Both the position numbers and the translations under genes were made by a program. Below, piece by piece: positions 47,993 to 58,718 of a stretch of DNA of 64,000 nt. The DNA comes from Vermamoeba vermiformis (Eukaryota; Tubulinea; Echinamoebida), in assembly GCA_045837725.1 (NCBI GenBank), contig JBEWZL010000168.1:1-64000 (forward strand), in the 5' to 3' direction. Under the pieces are notes generated by a model. The model was not told the DNA's origin and did not search any database. It saw only the letters and a program-made list of their open reading frames with translations. The first letter of the stretch is position 1. Each line of letters starts with the position of its first letter.

Positions 47993-50424
47993 CTACGGCT
48001 CAGGAATGTCGTCAAAGTTTAGCATCACGTTCTCAAACCGCGGGGCCTTCTTAGCACTTGCAGCTTTCTTCTTCACGGGCTCTTTTGGCGGTGAAGGAGT
48101 TGCGCGCAGGGTTGTACGAGATTGTTTCGCGGGTGAGGCAATCGAAACACCTTTCTTCGCAGGTGCCATGGTGAGCTGAGGTGTCGAGGGTGTCACAGGA
48201 AAAGACGCTGCTTGAGGAAGGCTTGGCAAGGTCGGCTTTTGGATCACTATTGGCGCGATCTTAACGGCCTCGTTAATGACCTCATGCATCGAAGACTTGA
48301 GTCCAAACACGTCCAAATCACCTCGTGGGATCTATCAAAACAATTAGGCGCGAAGACAAAAAGTAGAGAAATTTGTAAGAAAAAAAAGCGGTGATTGAGT
48401 CACTGGAAGAATACTACATCGGAAGCGGTGCTTCGAATGCATGCCCCGATGCATCTCGCATGCCCTAATAGACGCTCTACCAATTGAGCTAGACCTCCTA
48501 GGGATTGGAGATCCCGGGTTTCGATCCCGGTACCTTCTATCTTGCAGAAAGGACACGCGAAGTTATTTCCTCCCTCAGACATTGGAGCACCGTAAAATTC
48601 ACAACCAAAGAATTCCGAGACTCACGGAGTCTGACTCAAACGCTCATTCGTACCTGCTTTAGCTCTTTGCGCACCTTCTCTAATAACTGTGGATCGAGGT
48701 TGTCATTCACAGCGGACAGCGACTGTGGCAACAATTGCTCTTGTGACACCAATGCCTACGCGCAAGATTAGAGTAATTGGTTAGTATTACTCGAGTCAAA
48801 CGTGCCTTCATCAGAGAGAGTGCTGCTGTTGCGATCAGGAATCAAGGCAAAGTGCGTTTGTACAACATTCGCCGAACGTAGCTCGAAGTTGTAATGAGAA
48901 CTGACCAACATGAAGCTCTCCTATCAAAGCGATTAGCTAATTGATGTGACGCCAGTGAGGAGCACGTACCTCATCGCTGAGTATATTCACTAGGGCTTCT
49001 AATTCCTCCGAGCCGTCTCGCGCAGTTAGCACGAATGACTGATAGAAATGTCAATTTCGAAGTTGTTTATGATGCTTCAGTACCATTCCGTGGAGCAGAT
49101 CTTCACTCAGAGAGTTCAATGGGCATATCTGTTTGATGGTCATTGTTGGATCACTGTTCGTCTTGGCGAGCAGATCAGTTTGTGAGCACGGCAATGTTAT
49201 CTTGCCGAGCCTAATTCCTCGCGTAATGTCTTCTTCATCAAGCGTGGACTTGAGAATAGGACACGTCTTCTTGTCATTAGCACTCGAAGTGTCTGCCTTG
49301 CTACCCAAAGATGCCTGATGGCACGAGCAGATCTGAGCGTCATTAAGTAATTGGTAAATGAATGCTAAATACTATACTTACTGCAACAGGTTCGATCATG
49401 AGCGAAGACACTACTCTCGGTCTAGCTTTCAGCCGCCACGATTGAGAACCAAACCCGTGTAGAGTGAAACACGATCTCCTCTTTGAGACAATACTCCTCG
49501 ACGCGCTCTTTGAAGTACCGCTCGAAAGATGCAGCATCTAATATTTGAACAGTTACGGCATGGTATTTAAACGATATTTGAGTACCAGTCCCGATCCGGT
49601 GCAATCTGCAGTTTGGAAATTCTCGTAGTGCAACGGCCCAGTTCGCCAATGGAATGCTGACCTCTGTGAACTGTCTCTCATCGGGGCATATCTCCAACGA
49701 GTTGATGTTGACAAAGTCCACGAGCACTTGTTGTTGTTTGAGCTTCTACAAAGGTATAGGGTTAGCGCTGATCTCGGATCCTATATTCTCTTAGAACTTA
49801 CATCTAGAGATGATATTACGTCAGGAGATTGTGAAGGGCACTTTGTTGAAAGCCAAGCTAGCGTTCCGACAACTTTCATCTTTTGGGACGCCTTCTCGAT
49901 CAGCTTCGAAACGTGCCTAAGCAGATCGACCTCTTTTTCAAATTAACACAATTAGAACAAAGTCACTATGTCATTAATTACGAATCGGATCTGAAATAAG
50001 CGTATTTTAACGTACCTATACTAGCAGAGGCCTCTCCTTGTTCGACTTTGATAGCATCGATTGCTTTGTGTACCGCGTGGATATCGAACCTCTTCGGTTG
50101 CAGAAGGACCTATTGATATTTTGTTAGAGTCGTAGAATTGCTTAAAATAATGAATATTGAAGAAATAAGTTTAAAATAATTGTTGAATGAGGCGAGAAGT
50201 ACGACCGCTACCTGAAGCTTCTGGTGCACCAGGATGACTGCCAATAGGTTGTAGCCCTTAGTCTCTTCGGACACTATCGCGATAGAGTTGACATAAGTCT
50301 TCAGCGCGGCTTTAATATTGTCTAGGATCATCTGATGAAGCTCCTTCTGATCTGCAGTCAGATGTCGCATATCGACCGCGACGATCTCGAGAAAGGACCC
50401 TAGTTCGTTAGTTGATGCTTCCAT
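47993..50424 (-). CDS. Unrecognised multi-exon protein; hosts an intronic permuted tRNA; one apparent frameshift
   Basis: About nine exons from 50424 (MEASTNELGSFLEIVAVD). The N-terminal third looks alpha/beta with a helical AALKTYVNSIAIVSEE. The middle holds KERVEEYCLKEEIVFHST, then in another frame SWRLKARPRVVSSLMIEPVA, followed by a Cys pair ICSCHQASL with a later TCPILKS, which could bind zinc. The next exons read ICPLNSLSEDLLHGM and QTHFALIPDRNSS. The tail is Lys/Pro/Ala-rich and basic, suggesting nucleic-acid or chromatin contact. I do not recognise the family. The frame slips by one base in a GGG run (plus-strand 49455-49457), either mutation or consensus error. The intron at about 48653-48335 is some 320 nt, much longer than the others, and contains the permuted tRNA on the same strand. 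Confidence 0.6.
48380..48387 (-). terminator. Candidate Pol III terminator (T8) for the permuted tRNA
   Basis: Eight Ts on the minus strand about 70 nt past the end of the 5' half. Runs of four or more Ts end RNA polymerase III transcripts. It lies within the host intron. Confidence 0.5.
48457..48559 (-). tRNA. Candidate circularly permuted tRNA gene, anticodon GCA (Cys by code)
   Basis: Read on the minus strand the parts occur as 3' half, linker, 5' half. 3' half: loop CTGCAAG, stem ATAGA (48540-48536), variable AGGTA, T-arm CCGGG-ATCGAAA-CCCGG (48530-48514), acceptor GATCTCC (48513-48507), A73. The linker is ATCCCTA (48505-48499). 5' half: acceptor GGAGGTC (48498-48492), TA, D-arm GCTC-AATTGGTA-GAGC (48489-48474), G26, stem TCTAT (48472-48468). 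The acceptor pairs 7/7 (one G-U), the D-stem 4/4, the anticodon stem 5/5 and the T-stem 5/5. Flanks GGGCATGCG (48465-48457) and CGCGTGTCC (48559-48551) pair over 9 bp (two G-U), next to the anticodon stem, as in a splice-junction helix. A54 (as in eukaryotic initiator), A48 and A73 are unusual for tRNA-Cys. Confidence 0.8.
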
Positions 50425-50713
50425 AACGCGTTATATGATAACAAAGGATGTTTTCGCGATCAGAACGAACTTTGTCGTTGACCGAAGTTTGACCGCGAAA
50501 CAATAGTGCCAAAAACAAGCCAGAAGCATTTATCTTTAGCTAATTGATAATATGGGATCAGGTAATTATAACATATTCGAATTAGTAAAGCTATAGAACG
50601 ACGGAAGATTCGCGGAGTAAATTAATACGAGATTGAAAGTTGCGTTTGTTCTTTGTGTTTGTTTAAAAATTCTAATATGAATAGAATAAATCAAATACTA
50701 ATAGTGTTATTAA

Positions 50714-51022
50714 ATGATAGATACGCCGCAATTTTTGAAAAAGTTCTTGGTCCAAAATCTAGTCGCTTTGTTTTTGGCTTACTGGATTCGAGAAGCTACA
50801 TGGCTGATGCTAACATATGGCAGCTTTTTTGTATTATATAGCGTTATTTGTATCATATATCAAGTATTTAACCCAAACACGTACTCGCGGTCGCTCATCA
50901 GCAACATCGTGCCCAACATTCTTACTCTGATGCTTCCAGGCCTATTCTACGCATACGCAGCTTCATATTTCATGTCACATTCATATTCTATCTTTAGTGG
51001 CCTTGCTAGTTTGTTGTTCTAA
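50714..51022 (+). CDS. Small multi-pass membrane protein, 102 aa, unrecognised
   Basis: A single exon after the ATG. Hydrophobic segments at about residues 14-52 (LVALFLAYWI, LMLTYGSFFVLYSVICIIY) and 63-85 (NIVPNILTLMLPGLFYAYAASYF) suggest three or four membrane helices; there is no signal peptide and few charges. Codon use is protein-like throughout. Another frame (50653-50841) also looks open but stops early, so this one is preferred. Size and hydropathy resemble small ER subunits (for example of EMC, GPI or dolichol complexes), but I cannot name it. Confidence 0.5.
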   Translation: MIDTPQFLKKFLVQNLVALFLAYWIREATWLMLTYGSFFVLYSVICIIYQVFNPNTYSRSLISNIVPNILTLMLPGLFYAYAASYFMSHSYSIFSGLASLLF

Positions 51023-51482
51023 TGTTATACAAGTATTGAAAATAAAAATCTTCGTTCGAGATCGCGTGTACCAACCACCCGAAGTTACTTTTGGTACCCT
51101 ATCAGCTCCATAACCTTAAATATGCTAGTAATCTTGCAGGAATAGGAACAATAAGTTGTCGGGTCTCATTTTCCACCTACTCCCTGCACAGCGGCAAAAA
51201 TTCGCCCGAGGTTCCTTCACAAATTTTAGACCCAAGCGCAACGTGGAAGACCACTATTCTCCTTTGCTCTTATATTATTTTAATAACAAGATCGTGGTTA
51301 TTCGAAGAGTAAGAATCACCCACGCAAGCAGATTCGTTTATTTTCGAAAATTTGTTTACACGAAGTTTTGTGCGAATAGGACACGGCAAATATTTTTATA
51401 ATGCTATTCCGTGCTATTCCCATCGAAATAACTTCAAAAGATTCACGTAATTTTAATTTTTAATTTTAGATCAGGTTAGAAA
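51023..51482. other. Spacer upstream of the ORP gene
   Basis: About 460 bp. Two short overlapping ORFs (51091-51401) have no features. Probably promoter and 5' UTR of the oxysterol-binding-like gene. Confidence 0.45.
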
Positions 51483-54400
51483 ATGAGTTTGGTCGCGGAG
51501 ACTGGGGACTGGAAGACCAGAAAGATTAATCTCTTCAGCCTTATGAAGGGCTTTATTTCCCAGCTTAAGCCCGGTCAAGAATTGACGAAGGTATCCCTGC
51601 CAGCGGAAATCTGTCATCCCTACACCATGCTGGAAACGTTTGCGTATCGTCAAACTCCAGTTAGCTTTTTATTAAATGACTTGGACAAAGAAGCAAACCC
51701 CTTGAAGAGATTGCTGATAGTAGTCAAGTATTTCTTATCGCAGATCCGTCAAGAAACGTTCGAAAAGAAGCCATTAAACAGTGTGCTTGGTGAAACTCAT
51801 ATTGCTTGGATCGTGGATGACCGTGGAGAAAATATTGAATATTATGGCGAGCAAGTCAGCCATCACCCACCCATTTCAGCGGTGCACATCCGAAATCAGG
51901 CCAAAACTTTCTCGGCAGCTTGCAATATCTCTTTCGGAGTCAAGTTTGGTGGAAATTCTGCCGCCGTCACGCTTGCAGGTAACTATTTTATGGTGTCAAA
52001 TTTAACAGCAACCGCTGGCGAATTAAAATTTAAATTTTCGGACGCCATCCAGATCTTAGGCGAGATTACTCCTAAAATGCCGATTGCTCTGGCCTAATAA
52101 TACACAAAAAATAATATAGTACAATGGTTGCGCGAAGAATACGATTATTAATTTGATTTTGAAAATAGGAGGCGTACAGATCACATCTGAGAAGAACAAT
52201 GAAGTCTACGAGATGGACAAACCTTTGCCCGACATGTCCGTTAAGAACGTAGTGTTTGGAAAGAAATATATCGTTTGGGAAGGAGACGTTACCATTTCAT
52301 GCCCGAGCACTGGGTAAGCAAACAGCATCCGTTAATGAAACACGCTTTACGCTCATGAATGGCATAATATCATAATATACGAATAACCGATCCTTAAGAT
52401 GATTTATGTATCGCTAGATCTCTTTAAAGTAAGATCGCGGACTAATAGTTTTTAAGCTACTCCGCCATCATCAAATTTAAGGAAGATAAAGGCAAAGAAA
52501 ATTCGCTTAGAGGCATCGTGACTCACGTTGACTCCGCCGAGCCTGTTTTGGAGTTCGAGGGCAAATGTGGAGGCAAGGTTACGTACTTCATGACAGCAAA
52601 TCCAAAGGACGTTCAACTGCTCGTCGATGTTGAGACCATTCATATGGCTAGATTGAACTATTTGCCCGTAAGATCTCGTTATTGATAATATCACTCCGTA
52701 TTAATTTCAATTTTCGTACCTAGCCCGATAGGCAAGATACACTCAACTCGTTGAAAGTTTGGGCTAAAGTCAACGAAGCCATCGTCAGAGGCGAAATGTC
52801 GACCGCTGATAAGGTAATGCACGTTCAGATACTACAGACTAAGCGTGTTTTCTTTTGGGATCTCAGATCGGACCTGAATCTACTTTGTTAGTGTCTTTTG
52901 TTCAAAGCTTAACGACTTGATGTTTTAGGAGAAGAAGTTGGTCGAAGCTGAACAACGTAAGAGATCAGCAGCCGAAAAAGAAGCCGGAGTAGGTCACGAG
53001 GCAAAGTACTTCGCCGCGGATGAGAACGGGCTTTGGAAATTCAAGAACAATATTACTGTTGCTCAAGCCTTGACCGGAAAGATCGAGGAATCCGCTCCTA
53101 TTCCTGTGGCTAATACTAACGTAGTGAGGTAAGTAATTTTCATTGGCAAATCCGGATCAGTACATTCAAGGAATTTTTCAAAATTGACCAGTTTTCAGGT
53201 CCTCCTCTAAATTTAATCGAATTTGATTTTGAAGCGACTTTATTTCCAATTTTTTTATTGAAAAATGAAAAGCAATCGTCATGCGGTGGTCTAGATTTAG
53301 CCTGCTACTTGCAAAAAAAATTCTTGCATATTCAAGATTTCTAATATCGCTCAGTGAGCACAGGGATGATATACCTACAGTTACCGTCAATGGAGTCGGC
53401 GAGAAGAGGAGATCCAAACGCTTGTCGAGCAATCTCGCTCCTCCTCAACTTGGCACCCATGAGTACCACTCTGACTCCGAAGTTAACGAAAATATCGGAA
53501 ATCAATCTCCTCGCTCGCCAGATCATAACTCTCCTGACGCAGATGAGACCGCTACTAATTATGATTCGTTCAAACGCACAACGCTTGGTAAGCAGAAAAT
53601 ATTTAAAAGTATATTCAAAATACGGCTAAATATTTACTACTTTTGCCTTGTTGAAGTGTTTTGCTTTTCAAATCCATCTTTATTTTTAATGTTGTGTTAT
53701 TGCAAAGGTGCAGACGACTTGGCTCGAGCTGATCGTCTAAGCCGCTTGTCCGTCGAGTCAGGTTTTGAAAGTGACGACGGACAGAAGCGAGACAGCTTTA
53801 GTTGGAAAAATTCGTCAGGTCCGAAACGAAAAGGATCGGGCAAAGATCTCAAGATTGGACGCAAGCAAATCAAGGAAGAGCAGAAACAAATTATTAAAAC
53901 TGTTAAAGAAAGCGAGAAGAAGCGAAAGAGTGAAGGTAAGCGATCTTTTTAATCGAGTTTTCAACGCGATATTTGATCAAACCATTCAATTCGGTCAGAT
54001 ATTGAATTATACCTTTACTTCTGTTGAAAATATTATTATATACATTACAACACCAATATTCATGCAAACGGAATATTTAAAAGAGATTCTGGACACGCAC
54101 CGCCGGATCTCATCTGCGTTACGCAGTTTGAGACCGGCCTGTATATCTATATATGTAACTACAATGGCGTCCTAGTATCCTAATCCGTTTGTTAACTTTT
54201 TAATTCTTTTTGGTGCAGCTGATTATATATCAATCACCGCCTCTATTTGTTTAGATAAGGACGTCGTTATGGAAGGCTGGATGAAGCTCAGAAATCCCTT
54301 GAAGAAATGGTCGTTCAGGTATGTAATAATATCTTCATATTCATTTTTTATTCAGATTTATTTTGATTCAATACCTAAAAATAGCAAATTACTGGCGAAT

Positions 54401-55686
54401 TTGATTTCTTTTCAATACTGATCCGTTTGTTTTGTCAGATACTTCGTTTTGAAGCCAGGAAGATTGATCTTCTTCAAAGACCCTCACGAGGTTTCTAAAG
54501 CTCATTGCAGTGGCATTATTAATTTGCAAGGTTGCGAAGTCAGTATCCGCACGTCGAAGAAAGTCGGATCTTGCTTCAAGATCTTCCATTTGCTACAATA
54601 CAATATATACAGCAAACAAGGTCTTAAGGGCGAGACCTTGAAGTCAACGTTCATGCCATACAACTTGGACTACGGTATTCTTCGTGTAAATAATGATGCG
54701 GATCGTATGAAGTGGATGAAGGCCATTCAATCGGCTATTCCCGATTATGAAAAGAACAAATCACTATACACTCCGGTACGTACTATCACCCGCTGGATTT
54801 ATATTTTGGATTATTTTATTGTTTTGTTTTCGGAATAACACGTGATCCGTTAACTAATTTAGAACGGAGTTGAGTGTTTAGAGTGACTGTATTAACGTAT
54901 TGTTTCTGATATAGCAAGTCATTATTCGTCCTGAAAGTGATTCAGAGGACGAAGAAGATGAAGAAGACGACGATGAAGTTGCACCGGATCAACAAATACC
55001 TATTCAGCCACTCACAGCATTGTCGGCACCGAACCCGACACCAAACACTATTATTACTCGACCTAGTACGTGCTCACCTTGAAATGTATATGACGCAATT
55101 GGGTTTTAACGTAGTTTATTATCAGCGATTATCCCGGCTTCGCCAAGCCAAGCCTTAAGTTCTGCTAACTTGCACGGATCTGGCAGTGGAGCTATGAATG
55201 GTTCCCCTATGGAGCGCGAATTAGATGACTCGCTCGATAATGTTGAGTACGTAGTAGTCTCAGCTTTGAAGCTTCAAAAGTGGATCCGACGACGATGAAA
55301 TTAATGCTAACTCGTTCTCTTTTAGGGGTAATGGTAACTCTGAAGAGGTGTTGGAACAGATCTACAAGACTATTCGTCGCATTAGATCAGAGCAAAAGCG
55401 CACTAGCACCGTGTACGAAGACAATTTAAAGAAGGTTGAAGATCGTATTGCACAACTCGAAAAGAACATTACAAATCAATTCAAACAACAACAAATGCGC
55501 GAACAATTGAATAAGAGAGAAGAAAACAATAACAAAGTCGTTAAAGAGCCGAAGGGATTGTTGGGCAAGGTCCTTGCGAACCAACAACAGATTCAATTCG
55601 GAGTTGTCTTATTTTTGGTATTTTGGATCTGGTTGAGCATGCGGTCAATGTCCGCTCAAATTTCAAGCATGTCTTTAGCTAAGTAA
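51483..55686 (+). CDS. Oxysterol-binding-protein-like lipid transfer protein with order ORD-PH-coiled coil-tail anchor
   Basis: About eleven exons. The ORD comes first: MLETFAYRQTPVSFL, LNSVLGETHIAW, the signature EQVSHHPPISAVHI, VYEMDKPLPDMSVKNVVFG, SLKVWAKVNEAI and KKLVEAEQRKRSAAEKEAG. The ORD swaps sterols or phosphatidylserine for PI4P between membranes. After a charged Ser-rich linker comes a PH domain (VVMEGWMKLRNPLKKWSFR, YFVLKPGRLIFFKDP, DYGILRVNNDADRMKWMKAI). An acidic stretch, a coiled coil (LEQIYKTIRRIRSEQKR to QFKQQQMREQL) and a final membrane helix (IQFGVVLFLVFWIWLSM) complete it. Known ORPs place PH before ORD; ORP5/8 share the C-terminal ER anchor. The long middle intron (about 53131-53362) still joins in frame, which argues for a single gene. 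Confidence 0.85.
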
Positions 55687-55971
55687 CTGCGTTGAATTAG
55701 TGCGAGTTAACTTTTAACTAAAGATCCTAACCAGATCAATCTTGATTTCTTTTTGTACTCTTTACTCACCGAATAATAAATGACTGCGCTCGAGCGGTCA
55801 TATTAATCAAATGAACAAATGTGCACGTGCTTTTGTATCTCAACACAATCTGGCAAGTTTAAAACAGACTTTTTTGGTTAACACTCGATTAGATTAGATT
55901 TTCGCTCTGTTGGTTGCAACTAGTGCCCAGTTAGTTAGTTTCGTTATATAATTTAATTAACGAGTGCTCCG

Positions 55972-57407
55972 ATGGAAGATTATGACTTTGATTGGGTAAG
56001 AGACATTAGTACGAGGCATTTAAATTGCCTCTTTTCATTAATTTTCTTAATGGCTTAACAATATGCATATTTATTCCTAGTAACTTGATATATTATTACT
56101 AATATTATTGATAATTTTGCACCAGAATAATAAATTATTAGGGTACGCCAGATAATTCAGATCCGACTGTAGATTTAAACGTAAAATGGTTTACCCTTCA
56201 CAGTTATTACGGTCCTGTATTTGATCAGGTTTGCGAGGGATTAAAGACCTCAACTTCGATTGAAACCTTTGGATGCGCGGTTGAAAAGATCAAAGACGAG
56301 CAACGTCTGACGCAACTCATGGAGGCCATCAAGGCCAGCCCATCAATAGAGCGTATAATAGTATATATAGACGAACCTATAGATAAACAACGTTTGCGGA
56401 AGCTGTTCGATGGTATTTCACAGGAACATTAAGTCCGTAACGCTGGATGTGAAGCAGGTCAGCGACAATCAAACATTATCTAGCTTAATTGAATGCAAAC
56501 TTCACAGTCCAACAAAAAATTTCAAGTTGTTTCTCGATGGATGCCAAGGCGAACTCCTGAACAAACAATTTTATGCGGATCACATTGAACTGCTGCAACG
56601 AAGTAATTTTAACAAAATTGTGTTGGTCTGAAGTCGATTTATTTGGTGACCCCGTTACTCTTAATCATCAAGGCTGGCAGGAATTCTGTGAATTTTTAAC
56701 AAAGACTGACAAATTGCGTACACTTAGAGCGTACACTGCGAACTTAACTTGCGCGGATGCTGCTGCATTAGCAAACTACGTATGTAATTCGAAGAATTTG
56801 ACGAATCTTCAATTTGGATTCACAGACAAAAGTCTTTCACCGGAGGAGATGGAAACGGTCGTTGACTTATGTAAAGCCGTAGCTCAAAGCAATATCCGAA
56901 TTGTTCAAATAGACTGTAGGCTGTCAGGTTCAGATACGTCATTGGGGATAGCAACGAGTAATATTATTAGACATTCGACCAAGCTGGAAATATTCCGGTT
57001 CGAATGTGATATGACAAACAACTGTGAAGAAGTGGTGAAAGCAATTAATGAAGGGTTACAAGACTCAGAGTCGGTACGAGTTTGCGAGGTGATAAATGGG
57101 AATTTTAAACAACGTGGAATAAGCAACGATCTTACACTACGGAACAGAAAATTACAAAATTCACGAGTACGAGCATGTTATAACGATTTTATTCAACATT
57201 GCAAGAGCGACATCATCGTCACCACAAATGAAACTACCACGTGCCACGTCATCAGTGTCATCATCAACAACACTACCACGTGACATTTGGCCAATCATCA
57301 TGTCATTTGTGCGTGTTCCAGGAGTGTCGCTTGACTTTGGACTGATCGCTCAATCGATTTTCAAAGACAGCACTGTTAGACGTGTCATTTACAAGCCCGT
57401 TAAATAA
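55972..57407 (+). pseudogene. LRR/C-terminal F-box family gene, decayed (at least three frameshifts)
   Basis: Exon 1 (MEDYDFDW, 55972 on) and exon 2 (about 56143 on, GTPDNSDPTVDLNVKWF) follow the family plan of a tiny first exon and a phase-0 intron. The frame shifts near 56410 (after KQRLRKLFDGI), near 56625 (after NFNKIV) and near 57180-57250 before the F-box-like LPRDIWPIIMSFVRVPG, relative to the intact copy at 58719-60113. All pieces together still cover the full family length. From about 57130 to 57390 it is nearly identical to the other copy (59870-60090), showing recent duplication or conversion. Consensus errors could mimic some shifts, but three in one gene favour decay. Confidence 0.75.
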
Positions 57408-57508
57408 AATAATTGGGCTATTAAAAGCGTTTGACTTGAATATCAATACGATCTTTATTCCTAAAGAGACTTCACAAATGCGATCAGAGTACAGGAAGAA
57501 AAATCATT

Positions 57509-58370
57509 TTATGGCCGTAGTTGTTCGAGATCTCCGACGTGATAGATCTGAACGTCAGTACCACACAGAGCAGTGATGTAACTTCTGTCCAGCGATTGGA
57601 ATTTCTTAAACTCAAACATTTCGCGCATTTGTCCCTTTGTCAAGCCTCCATTGAGCTCCATCCGGCTACGACAGCCTTCGCATCCGAAGTGCAACGGCTT
57701 TCTCGCTTTCTCCGGTACGAATCTGAACGAAAAAATGACGCAGTTAATCAATAATTTTCTAGAACGATTTGAGTTAAGAAGAATAACGCTACCTTAATAA
57801 AGGATGATGACAAATTGGATAATAATGTCCGCCAAAATAGCGAAGGTACAATGAGTTGAACAACGGCCTAATATATTCGATCAGATCTCTATCATCTTTA
57901 GGTTGTCTTTCTTTGTATTTTTGAATGAATATGGGTTTGAGTTCAGCCACGGTCATTTCATTTTTGTTCTTTTTTTGCTTCTTGCTGCCTTTGCCGCGTC
58001 GAATTGGAGGCCAGTTGAATTCTCGCTTCAATAAGTGTTTCCAAACTTGAACTTCATTGTAAACGGCATTATGATATTTGGAGACCTATAATGCATTAAA
58101 TCGATTAATTTAGCAGGGTTGATTTTCGCATTCGCCCAAAAAATTTGTTTGAGATAAGAATCTAATATCTCAATTGATATCGAGGAGTGACAAATTATGT
58201 AAATTAGTAAATATTATATAATTATTCAAGGTTTAATTTTAAGAGATTTAACCAACCTGCGTAAGAGCGAGCACGTGCTGAATTGGCAAATAACTGATTA
58301 AATTTAAGTGAAGGTCATTGATGCGAGTGATATTGCTGAGTATCGAATCGTCTATGAAGGTCTTTTCCAT
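57509..58370 (-). CDS. Small F-box-like protein with Cys/His zinc motif, copy 1
   Basis: Three exons. Exon 1 MEKTFIDDSILSNITRINDL plus LHLNLISYLPIQHVLALTQ, then exon 2 VSKYHNAVYNEVQVWKHLLKREFNWP form an F-box (I..LP....L.LT.VSK......VWK.LL). A basic patch RRGKGSKKQKKNKNEMT follows, conserved in all three copies and usable as a nuclear signal. The exon 2 end (CHH) and exon 3 start (LHFGCEGCRSRM) give a potential C-H/CxxC zinc site. The sequence ends DLEQLRP. Putative SCF adaptor. Its start lies 349 bp from the divergent LRR gene at 58719. Confidence 0.75.
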
Positions 58371-58718
58371 ACAATTTCCTAATCCGCAGACTTAAATGAC
58401 TCTAGCAAGTCTTGACCGAGCTAGAGTTTAGCAAAGCGCAGAATTTGCTTGTGTTGCTCTTTCTAAAGCAAATTAAACTGAATAAATGTTTGAACAGCCG
58501 GTGATTACGAGAAACCCTGTAAAAATGTCAGAAAAAGAACACCTTGGCTTCAGCAACACATGCCGATATAATTTTAAACGAGGTCTCAATTATTAAATTA
58601 ATTTCGGTACTGCATCGCTGGATAATCTCAGGAAGAGTGGAGTACGATAGATCACTTAATCCAATCCGATCTGCTGAGTCAAAATTAATTCAAATACCGA
58701 CGCCATCGTATCGAGAAT
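58371..58718. promoter_or_regulatory. Divergent promoter region between F-box copy 1 and the LRR gene
   Basis: A 348-bp head-to-head spacer, matched by a 337-bp one at 62476-62812 in the same gene arrangement. No core motif stands out. An overlapping 64-codon ORF (58544-58738) is judged chance. Confidence 0.5.

Noticed and set aside
48481-48545. Ordinary plus-strand tRNA suggested by GGGTTTCGATCCC
   Set aside because: The plus-strand T-loop has the wrong register and no D-arm or acceptor precedes it; the minus-strand permuted reading pairs every stem.
50653-50841. 62-codon ORF overlapping the small membrane protein in another frame
   Set aside because: It stops early and has no ATG context, while the other frame continues for 60 further codons with coding-like use.
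53131-53362. Split of the oxysterol-binding-like gene into two genes at the long intron
   Set aside because: GTAAGT and an acceptor at 53360 join in phase and the downstream exon has no convincing own start; the one-gene model is simpler.
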